From assembly GCA_037783415.1 (NCBI GenBank), contig JAZGTN010000029.1, forward strand, positions 310,001 through 374,000: 64,000 nucleotides of DNA, read 5' to 3'. The stretch is from Leptasterias polaris. Lineage: Eukaryota > Echinodermata > Asteroidea > Forcipulatida > Asteriidae. The notes beneath the pieces were generated by a model. It worked only from the letters and a program-made list of their open reading frames with translations. It was not told where the DNA came from and made no database searches. Of this stretch, positions 14,001-26,000 are shown one piece after another (position 1 is the first letter of the stretch; every line of letters starts with the position of its first letter). A program made the position numbers and the translations under genes.

Positions 14001-17000
14001 ACATGTACAGGTGCACCAATACACATCATTCAACACTTACATGTACAGGTGCACCAATACACATCATTCAACACTTACATGTACAGGTGCACCAATACAC
14101 ATCATTCAACACTTACATGTACAGGTGCACCAATACACATCATTCAACACTTACATGTACAGGTGCACCAATACACATCATTCAACACTTACATGTACAG
14201 GTGCACCAATACACATCATTCAACACTTACATGTACAGGTGCACCAATACACATCATTCAACACTTACATGTACAGGTGCACCAATACACATCATTCAAC
14301 ACTTACATGTACAGGTGCACCAATACACATCATTCAACACTTACATGTACAGGTGCACCAATACACATCATTCAACACTTACATGTACAGGTGCACCAAT
14401 ACACATCATTCAACACTTACATGTACAGGTGCACCAATACACATCATTCAACACTTACATGTACAGGTGCACCAATACACATCATTCAACACTTACATGT
14501 ACAGGTGCACCAATACACATCATTCAACACTTACATGTACAGGTGCACCAATACACATCATTCAACACTTACATGTACAGGTGCACCAATACACATCATT
14601 CAACACTTACATGTACAGGTGCACCAATACACATCATTCAACACTTACATGTACAGGTGCACCAATACACATCATTCAACACTTACATGTACAGGTGCAC
14701 CAATACACATCATTCAACACTTACATGTACAGGTGCACCAATACACATCATTCAACACTTACATGTACAGGTGCACCAATACACATCATTCAACACTTAC
14801 ATGTACAGGTGCACCAATACACATCATTCAACACTTACATGTACAGGTGCACCAATACACATCATTCAACACTTACATGTACAGGTGCACCAATACACAT
14901 CATTCAACACTTACATGTACAGGTGCACCAATACACATCATTCAACACTTACATGTACAGGTGCACCAATACACATCATTCAACACTTACATGTACAGGT
15001 GCACCAATACACATCATTCAACACTTACATGTACAGGTGCACCAATACACATCATTCAACACTTACATGTACAGGTGCACCAATACACATCATTCAACAC
15101 TTACATGTACAGGTGCACCAATACACATCATTCAACACTTACATGTACAGGTGCACCAATACACATCATTCAACACTTACATGTACACTGTTGTCCGTTC
15201 CCAGTTTGGCCGCTTGGGCACTCCATGCAGACAGACTTCCCGTCGTTCAGGCTGACACAGGCAACACCCGAGTTACATGTGTGCGCCTCGCATGGACTTC
15301 TCATCACATCGCGACAAATGTTCTTAGGAGGGCGCTGATAGGATGAGCCGTCGCATCGAACAGCTGTTGAATAAAGCACATGGTTCTCTTTCATGTAAAT
15401 ATCTTACTAAACATGGCTCTACATTACCACAATTTTTTCCCCCTTTTCTATCGGGGGGGGGGGGGGGGTGCAAGATATGCAAATTTGAAGTAAAAAAAAA
15501 ACCATAATTCTCCCTGTAGATTGCTTAGATCTGATTGCCTGTAAACTGGCCGACTCGCCCTTTAGAGTCCTATATGACGTCCCTCGAGTGTCCTATATGA
15601 CGCCTCTTTAGAATCATATATGTGACGGGCTCTACGAAAATGAGTCGCTTGTCGCACAACCCACTTTCAATTACGGGGCAGTTGAGTGTTGGTAGGGTGA
15701 AACAAAAATTGAAATAAAATTTTGTGATAAAACGGTTTCTTGCCTCTTAAGGGTCTATCTTTTCATAATTCTTAAATAGAAACTTTTGTTGTTGATAAAC
15801 ATGAATAAAAACAGTTTTTAATGACCCTTTTGTTCCTATTTTGTACTTTACAAGGCATTGTAAATGTCTCCCTTTAATTTATTTCAGATATGCAAATAAG
15901 GTCATTTGTAATTAGTTTTCAAAATATTAAAATTGCATCGTCATGTGAATACACTAATAAAACTTCCCCCAAAATTTCAAGTCTGTAGCAATTGAGGAAC
16001 ATTGTGGTATCTATGAACTCTAAACAAAATAATAGTATTTCTCTTTTGACATCAATATTTGATTTTTTTTTATTAAACGGGCCGTTTCTCCATTAGGGGT
16101 TATTTTCAGATATCGACATAATTTGTTTTTCAAAAGGTCATAACTTTTGAACCAAAAATGACACAAGTGTGTAAGAGATGTCAAAATTAAGCTTGTTGTG
16201 TGCTCTTTACAGCCATGTATAAAACTCAAAAGTGAATTGTCCCCCCAAGTGACTCATTTTCACAGAGCCCGTCACATATGAGGTCCCTTGAGAGTCCTAT
16301 ATGAGGTCCCTTGAGTGTCTTATATGACGCCTCTTTAGAATCATATATGAGGTCCATTGAGAGTCCTATATGAGGTCCCTTGAGTGTCTTATATGACGCC
16401 TCTTTAGAATCATATATGAGGTCCATTGAGAGTCCTATATGAGGTCCCTTGAGTGTCTTATATGACGCCTCTTTAGAATCATATATGAGGTCCCTTTAGA
16501 GTCCTATATGACGTCCCTCGAGTGTCTTATATGACGCCTCTTTAGAATCATATATGAGGTCCATTGAGAGTCCTATATGAGGTCCCTTGAGTGTCTTATA
16601 TGACGCCTCTTTAGAATCATATATGAGGTCCATTGAGAGTCCTATATGAGGTCCCTTGAGTGTCTTATATGACGCCTCTTTAGAATCATATATGAGGTCC
16701 ATTGAGAGTCCTATATGAGGTCCCATGAGTGTCTTATATGACGCCTCTTTAGAATCATATATGAGGTCCCTTTAGAGTCCTATATGACGTCCCTTGAGTG
16801 TCCTATATGACGTCCCTTGAGTGTCTTATAAGACGCCTCTTTAGAATCATATATGAGGTCCCTTGAGAGTCCTATATGAGGTCCATTGAGAGTCCTATAT
16901 GAGGTCCATTGAGAGTCCTATATGATGGCCCTTGAGTGTCTTATAAGACGCCTCTTTAGAATCATATATGAGGTCCCTTGAGAGTCCTATATGAGGTCCA

Positions 17001-20000
17001 TTGAGAGTCCTATATGAGGTCCATTGAGAGTCCTATATGATGGCCCTTGAGTGTCCTATATGAGGTCCCTTGAGAGTCCTATATAAGGTCCCTTGAGAGT
17101 CCTATATGAGGCCCCTTGAAAGTCCTATATGATGTCCCTTGAGAGTCCTAATTGACGTCTCTTTTCAGTCCTATATGACAGCCCTTGAGAGTCCTGTATG
17201 AGGTTCTTCCGACAGTCCAATATAAAGTCCCTTGAGAATCGGTCCTATATGAAGTACCTTGAGAGTCCTATATGACGTCTCTTTTTAGTTCTATATAACA
17301 GCTCTTGAGAGTCCTATATGACGCCTCCTTTGATCCTATATGACAATCTTACCTGCATCTCCACTGGCGGATGTTATCCCAGACCGGCAGCTTCCACTGT
17401 CTGTCCCTTGATGACGACACTGACTCAATGAGGACTCCCATCCCTGGCAATCTACGGAGTACATCCAGATGGGTGTGTCAATGGCCACGCCCCCGAAACC
17501 AGCACTACTTATTACGTTTACGACTTGACCCAGACCGAGTTGTTGACAGACAATCTGAGTTGGGACACAATGAAAATAGATAGTTTCAAATAAAAATTAG
17601 ACATGTTTGGGTGAATTGCAATCATTATGTAGACAAAAAGCCTGGGCCCTATTGCATACGGCTGCTTAAGAACAAAAAGTAGCTAACAACCAGAATAAAG
17701 TTACCAGCCAAAACACCATTCCACATATTCCATCATTTTGTGACTGGTACCCTGCTTATTTTTGCCTAAGGTTACAACAATCCAACGGACCGATCCATGT
17801 ACAAGTTGGAATACCGATCCAACCGAATGAAGCACTCCACAATAATGATGCCACTTTTGTTCAAAATACCCAGCTCTCAAACAAACATTCCACGGTTAAC
17901 GAGATCATCGCATCATTGACCAACTAAACTGCACTAGTAGTGCAGTCAGTTCACTCAAGTAAACATCAAACAGATGTCCGTTAGTGAAATTTGACACATT
18001 TTTCTGAAAGCCAGGTAGTTAGCTTCTATTTTTAGCATTAGAGTGCTGTTACACATTTCTACCCTTCTGACTTTTGAGATGCTTCCTTAAGCAGCCCCGG
18101 CCTATAAAATCAGTCATTTTTACCTCTCCATCGATGAGATCAAAGTCATCAATACACACAGTCCCCCATCGGTCTTCTTTAAATATCTCAATTCTTCCCT
18201 CAAGCTCCGAGCCTCCAGCCAAGCGGATCTCTAGTGAATGTGAAACCACTGGAAAGACACTCTCTAGAATGGATCCGTGGTGACACAGACTGACGCAAGA
18301 AGAGCCTAGTGTGACACAAAAAGAAATAAAGAAGAGCATAACTGGAAAGCTCCATTAAAGAAAGAGGTTAACAAAAAACACATCCATTTCGTCCGGCAAC
18401 TCACACCTGTTATCTCCATGCAGAGATGCCAACATTTCAAATTCAAAAAGAGTAATTTGCCCTCAGGCAATAATATAGCATTTAACAGAGATCAGTATCA
18501 TACATGTTCTGTGCTTTTTGACGATGTCGTTCGTATGCTCCAGCGCGCCATGTGCAATGTTGATGTCGAGTCACAGCGACCGCGAGCAGATTTCATCAGC
18601 AAGTTGTAATCCTCTATAAAATCATGTTGTAATGAATCCATCGTTGTACTCCAACAAGCGAAAAACTAATCAAACTATTGTATTATTATTATTTTGGTTT
18701 TACCTGGCCCGCGTAAACAACGAGCACCGTAAAAAACATGATGTTATCAACAGTAGTACGACGAGCAAGACTACACGCGGTTTTCTCAAACGCCCCAATA
18801 TCAACATCAGTATACCTGGGGCGATTTGGTTAGCAACTGACCATGGCTGGTTGCCAGTCTTCTAACACACATTGTCTACGTGTAAATCAAGGACACCAGC
18901 CTAATACTTATTACGCCCAATTAGGCTCTTCTACCGTGGGCGCGTTGTTTTCACCGGTCGTTTCGAAAAGGGCCTACGTATGTGCCGTTTCATGTGCTAC
19001 AATTCGCACAAAAAGTCAGATACCGAATACATTTTAGTGATACGCGCTATGAAAATAAATAGGATTCAAGACACAACACGTACATTAAATGTTTTATTAC
19101 TAGATATTTATAAAATCGTAAAGAACGAGGCGATGATCGTATTGTCGTAATTTGATAAATAAATCGTACAAATTACGCCTAAATCGTAAATGTTGGCATC
19201 TCTGCTCCATGTATTTAAAAAAAATTATTTCTAAACAATGGACTTTATTGGATCATGCACAAACCAGTAGGGCTGCTGACTGCTCCAGGCAGATTAACTG
19301 CTCATTCAATAAGTTTAATGGGCCAAGTAATTCAATGCTAACACAGCCACTTATTGAAAAGGATGTAAACTTTCTGAGTTTGTGTGGGCAAACTCGGAAA
19401 TCCTTTAACGGAGCTTTCCTATAATGGGATCAATTTTAAACCAGTGCCATTTAGCATCTTTTCATTGTAGCATGTTGTGGGCCGAGCCGTCCAGAGCATC
19501 AAACTCTTGGGAAAGATACTGAACTATTAAATGCTTCTCATCGCTCGCTAATTTGGCTGCAGATGCAGATGCATACTCCAAAGGAGTTGTGAGATGGTTT
19601 CGGAATGCTTAAGGCCCAATGAACAGGGGTTGTAAAGTTGTCAATTCCTGAAATCCGCTTACCCAGCTTTATGGACAAACTAACCATTTAGGTGGCTGGG
19701 TTGGCATAGTGGTATTTTTCCCTCGCCTTCCACCTCTAGAACCAGGGCCCAATTTCATAGAGCTGCTTAACAATTTTCTGCTAAGCAGAAAAGAGCAGGA
19801 TACCAGTCACAAATTGTACTTGTGACATGGTAGTTTGGCTGGTAACCTTATTCTGGTAAGCATAATTTTGTTTTGCTTAGCAACTTTTTGTGCTTAAGCA
19901 GCTCTATGAAATTGGGCCCAGCTAAAAAAGCATTCCACATGTACCGTTTGTGACTGTATCCTGCTTGTTTTTGCCAAGGAGAAAAGTTCTTTGAAGGGTA

Positions 20001-23000
20001 AAAAAAAATTATATTCTTTATCCCTGATGCAAAAATTAACATCCATTAAATATTTTTCTGCTTATAAAGCTCCATGGAATTGCGCCCAGGTCTAAGAAAT
20101 GTTGACCAAATTTTGTTTCTTTAACTTACCATCTAAGTAAAATCTCTTTTTGCAAGACTTGCACATGCTACCGTCGTCCCCGTCGAAGCATTCCTGGCAC
20201 TCGGGGGCGCAGGGTTGGCATTGGCGTGTGTCCGAGTTACCGTACTGACCAGTCGAGCATCTTGTGATGCATGTGTTATTACTGAGGAACATGTGCTCAG
20301 GACACGACGTACAATGAGATGGGCCGTCTGTACAGGTCTGGCATTCACTGTTACAGTGCTCACACATCTTCTCACTGGTCGCATAGTATCTGCAATTGGA
20401 AGTTTGTGCATATATATTAGTTAATTGGTTTAGTTTCATATAACACTACAGTGTCGCACTGAAGCCCGGTTCATACTTCCTGCGAATGCAAATTTTGACG
20501 TCACAGATTCGCAACGAACAATTCAGAAAAGTTGAGTTGTGCTCAATTCCTGCGAAATATTCGCAGCAAAAAAACAGAGCTGTGACATCAATTTCGCTTC
20601 ACACGAAGCATTCGCAGGAAGTATGAACCGGGCTTTATAAACAGGATTATCCATTTCTGTAAAAGAAAAATCATAGGTGATTTTGCTTTTGAAGAATCAT
20701 TGACTTCTTTTAAGTAATTATCCCTGTGGGTGCCTTCTGACCACTCCCCTTGGTCATTCATCATTGCCCCCCACTAGAGGGCCACAGACCAAGTGGCCAG
20801 AAGAACGCTTAGATTATGTTCTGTACATTTTCAGAACATTGCTTTGCAAGCTTTTTTGGTGCAAGAATATTTTACTCTCTCATTAGTCTGCTTTTCTTTA
20901 AAATGCACATATTTTCAGGTGGCGCTGCCGTATTTGCTTTGGATCCAAGTGCCAGTTACTGTAAGAAGCATTCTAAGGATCACACCCTCACCCTTGTCCG
21001 CAATCCTCCATGCAGTGAAGAGGTGACCCTGGTCCAGAACACTGCACCCCAGCATCCTCGTAGTGCTGGCAGTCCACCTCATCCACACCTTGCTTATTAC
21101 TGGTGCAATCCATGAGTGAGGACTCGTCCCCGTTGCATCTCAGCTCGTCCAGCGCGATTTTGCCAGTTCCCTCCCCGAAGTGGGCGTTGAGGTAGACGTC
21201 GATGGCAAAGCCCATCCCGAGTTGTTTGCAGACGACGTTGCCGTCGTTGGTGTCAAAGTCGTCATCACAGACTGTGCCCCACGCATCGTTGTACATGACC
21301 TACGATAAAGTAATAATTTGAAGAGGGATCTTAGAAACCAAAGGAAGCAATACACAAAAAATACCCTTTATCCATAATTATTATCTAAGCTAATAAGGTT
21401 CCTAGTCACGGCCGAGTGGTCTAGAGCATAAAACTCAAGTTCTGGTAGTCGAATCATCAGAGTGTGGGTTCGAATCCCGGTCCTGACACTTGTGTTCTTG
21501 GGCAACACATTTAACAAAAATCGCTTCTTATCATATTAAATAAACACACCCAAAAGAAGAAGAGTATCTTTTGAAATCAGTGTTGATATTGTAAAATAAT
21601 TTTTTTTTTAATGGCCTGGTGTTTCAGCCTCAGCAGAGTCTTTGAAAAACTAATTCCAATCACAACCAGTGAAAGACTGCCAGGGTCGAAACGTTAGGCC
21701 ACTCACCATTTTTTCCATTTATACCATAGGTACTTTTGGTTGGTAAGCAGCTCGCAACAGCTATTTCTACTTTCTCTTTTGTATTTAAAATTGGTAAAAA
21801 AGTTGTTGATAATAATCAAATCCTGGAAATTACTAACCTCAATCCGTCCAGCAAAATGATTATTTCCTCCCACAAGTCTAATATCGGACGGTCCTTTCTT
21901 GACGAACATATTACTGGCACACTCAGCAACACACTTCCCTAATTGAAGGTACAGTGGTGAAGCACAGCTTGTACACTCAGTAGCACTGCCGCTGCAGTCC
22001 TGACAATCAGGGCTGGGGGGGGGGGGGGAAATTTAAACAAAAATACAAATTTTATAGAACATCATTTGTAAACGCACTCCCTCTGCACTCCATAATCTTG
22101 CCCAGTAATGGCACTCAAGCAGATCCTTGTCATTCGATTGGAGGATTGTTGATCACACAAGGCAATGAAAACATTCTAACCATTGCACTCATAAACATTC
22201 ATTATTCGTATACTATATGATAAGCCCCTCAGAGATATACATGTACAAAGAAAATCCAAAATTACATTTTGCTATAAACGGGGAACAGGTTGGCTCTGTG
22301 GTTTTTGTCCCTCTTTCCACCTCAGTGGACCCTGGTTTGAATCCCACCTCAGACACGGAGCCTTGCACGTGGATTGGGTTTTCAGTCCCTGCATGCTTGC
22401 ATGGGTTTTCCCCACTGAAGTTTTATTCACACGTCAAAAACATATAATTTCTTCTCGTTTCCTATTCATTCTGTTACTGGAGCTAATTGGCTGCTAGTTA
22501 TGTAATAAATAAACAATTACTTTTTTAAAAACCAACCTGCACGACTGGCAGTTGCCAACCACGTCACCATAGAAACCATCAGGGCACGTCTCAACACACT
22601 CTTTCTCCTTGGTGAGAAATTGCCCCTCTGAGCATCCCACGCACCCGTCTGCTGACCCAGCACAGGTCATGCAATTTGAGGAACACTTGCCACAAGTTTT
22701 GCCGTCGGCGTCGACGAAGAAACCTGCCGAGCAATCTTCATGTCGAATACAGATGTTAGACGTGATCGGACCTGAGCAAACCACACCTATTGAAAAAAGC
22801 AATGAAACACAGTTAATACTAAGAATAAATTCATTTGTCGCCCCAAAAATCAACAAACGCACAAAAAATACAAAAAAATTGACACATGTATTTAAACAAT
22901 GCTTTTGAAAAGTAGTATAATTTTGGGGGTTCAATGCTATATGGTCACTAATTGCAAATTCATATTTGTATTTATCAAAAGTCAAGTTATAAACCACAAG

Positions 23001-26000
23001 GGAAACTGACTGGGTAAATTTAAAATAATTTGGGGTTTAACAAAGAGTAATTGATGAGAGCGGGATTTGAACCAACGACCTTTGGTGTAACATGCTGGCG
23101 CTCTACCAACTGAGCTATCAAGCCCTATGTTGGCGGTCTTCCTATTTTGACAATATCTTTGTTTGGGGGTGCCAGTCAGAAGCCATACAACCTACATGTA
23201 GTGTATGATACTGCCCAGGAAAGCGGAAGCCAGGGGAGCACCTTATAAGGGGTGCAAGTCTTCTATTTCAAAAATCAAGTTGAAAGGGAAACTGAAAAGG
23301 GAAACCGACTGTGTAAACTAAAAAAACAAACAAAGGAAAGTTGAGTCCTAACCTGCATCTTCGTCATGCTGACAATTATTGACTCCCATGCCAGCGTGGT
23401 CACAGGCAAGGAGAGACGTCTCATCACCGTTACACATCACATTATCCAAGACTATCGTACCGGTGCCCTCACCAAAACTGTGATGAAAGGAGAGAGTCAG
23501 AAACAACAAAAGAATGAGTTCACTGAAGAGTTCAAGTGAGCAGGGCCCAATTTCAAGGCTCTGCTTACCATAAGCAAAGAATCAGCGCTTACTGAAGCAG
23601 GGAATTCCGTGTTTTTGTCAAGCGTATTTCACAGGTTAGCAGGGAATTTTTTGCTTGTGCACTTGCGTAGTCCCTGTTACTAAGCATTCTACACTTACAC
23701 AGCTAACGCAGAAATTCAGCGCTTGCTCGGTAAGCGGAGAATGGTGATCGCAAGCACATAATTTGGTGGTAAGCAGAGCCATGAAATTTGGCTCTGGACA
23801 CAATTTCATAGAGCTGCTTAATATAGGAATGGCCATTAATTTTTAGAGTAATTACCACAGGTATACCTTTGGTGATGGGAGACTTGGGAGCACTAGGTGG
23901 TGGCAAACTTACCACGTACATTTTTGTTGTTTTAATACATAGTTCTGAGCATTTGCACATTTCTGAGAAAAATCAATTTACCTGGTAAGTCTGCTGTCAA
24001 CTAGTGCTTCAAAAGTCTTCCATTACTTCAAATATTAATGACCCCAAAAACTTACTTGGTGAGAAGAACTGAAGCTGTTGAAAGTATAACCTTTTTTAAG
24101 AAAGGATTCTCTTGAAGGTAATGTGGTTTGGAATTTTTTTTTACTCCAAATCATTTCTGAGGTTCAAAAGTCCCTGCAACTGAAACTAACCTTGCATGTT
24201 CCACGGCCCTCAGAGCTCTTCCCAAGCCTAGCTCAGCGCAAACCACATTGGCATCATCAAGCCCCCATTGATCGTCGCAGACAGACCCGTACTCGCCCCG
24301 GTACAGGACCTCAACGCGCCCCTCCAGCAGTGACTTTCCACTATTAACTAGGCGGACCTTGTCAGTCAGGATCAGGGTATAGCCATCACATTCCGGAACA
24401 CAAGTGTGACCTAAAGAGAAATGTACAAACTCCACAGTTTAATTTATTTGTTTAATGGCCTGCAGCTAAAATCACTGGCCTCAGATCTTTGGTCCGGTGT
24501 AAAATTTGCAACGCTGGATGGCACAACACCTAATGTATCCTACATGTGAACAGTGCTCAGTATGGCAGACCTCCTGCATTGCTATATAAATATGAGCAAA
24601 AAAGTCCAAATTTGTATTTAGTCTTGTCAATTATTGTTAACAACTAAAGGAAAAAAAATCATACCTTCTAAAGTTAATGTTCTAATACAACTGGTGCAGT
24701 TATCGGCTGCGAAGGCGCACGTTGCACAGTTCTCATCACACAGGATACACGTCTCTGTAGCACTGTCAGGGTGGTAACCACTCCCACAGACGTCCACACA
24801 GTCAGTTTTGTCGAGGAGGGTACCGGCTTTACATCCGGTGCACTGGTAGTCGGGCTCGTTCACACACTGAAGACAGTCTTTCTTACAGGGCAGGCACTGG
24901 CCTGTTGCTGTGTCAGGGTAGAAACCTTGCGAGCAAGTTGTTACGCATTCACGGATCCCTGGACCTTTAGAGAAAAGGCAAACAGCATATTTACCATGAA
25001 TGAGAGGGAATCCTTTTTGCATTTAAGGTATTATATAGGTTTGGTATAATGGCTCAATGAGATTTTGACTAAATCCTGAAATCAGGACAAATTCTGAGAA
25101 ATCACATGCCTTATGTCCAGAATTGCAAAACACTTTGTAGGAAAAATCTCCACTGCTGGCCACTGACCCCCTTATGGCATCAAGGGTTAAGCACCTTTGT
25201 TAATAATATTAACCCTTTTCACACAACAGCAACTTCGCAAGGGTCCCTTGCTTAATTTTAGCACGGTTGTGAAACCTTACAAATTGCACTTAGAAACCAA
25301 TGTCCCGTGTCTCAGAGCCTTCGTCTTTGGGGTGTCAAAGGTCAACATTGTTTATGGTCCGTTTCACTGGTATCCGCACATCCAGCATAATATCGCAAAT
25401 GCATGTGCTGTTTACCAATTATTTTCCCGCGCTGTTTGTGCGCCACTCTCACTCTGTCACTGTTTTCCCACTGGTGTTAAAATGCCGAGTAATAATAACG
25501 ACGTAGAATCTGTCATTTTTGGCGAGCTTTCGTCCAAGAAACCAAAACAAAAAATTAACGAACATTAACAAACATTAACTGTTCGATCGGCGCCATCTTG
25601 GTTGTCGTGTGTTTTTTTGTGTGCGCATGCGTGGTAGCTCCAGCTACACCAGGGTCCTTTGTTACGCAAGCGGTGTCCATTCACACAGCACGCACGGACG
25701 ATCGTGGTATAATTTTCACAACGTTGTGTTTTTAAGACGCTGGTCTCGACCGTGGTCTTAAAAGGACTAAGGACCCGTGTTTATTTAAGCAGAGGTACAT
25801 TTCACATGATGTGAATTAAACAACGTTGTGTTCTTAGGACCAAGGACCCCCTGCTTATTTTCCTCGTGTGAAAAGGGCTCTAGTGCACCTTGGTTGAAGG
25901 ATAACTTCTATGGTTTATGTTTGGTAGCTCTCCGTGATGTAACCACAAAAACAGAGCCAACATATGCCTCTTGCAATCATAGAGATTGTGTACAACAGTC

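Noticed and set aside
13385..15346. Three overlapping plus-strand open frames of 618-653 codons
   Set aside because: They are a by-product of the stop-free 38-bp repeat read in three frames. The product is a 38-residue repeat with no domain features, and the real exon lies on the other strand.
23055..23127. Functional tRNA gene on the minus strand
   Set aside because: Boxes A and B are good, but the acceptor and T stems do not pair. The sequence continues into a body shared with two other copies, so it is a SINE.
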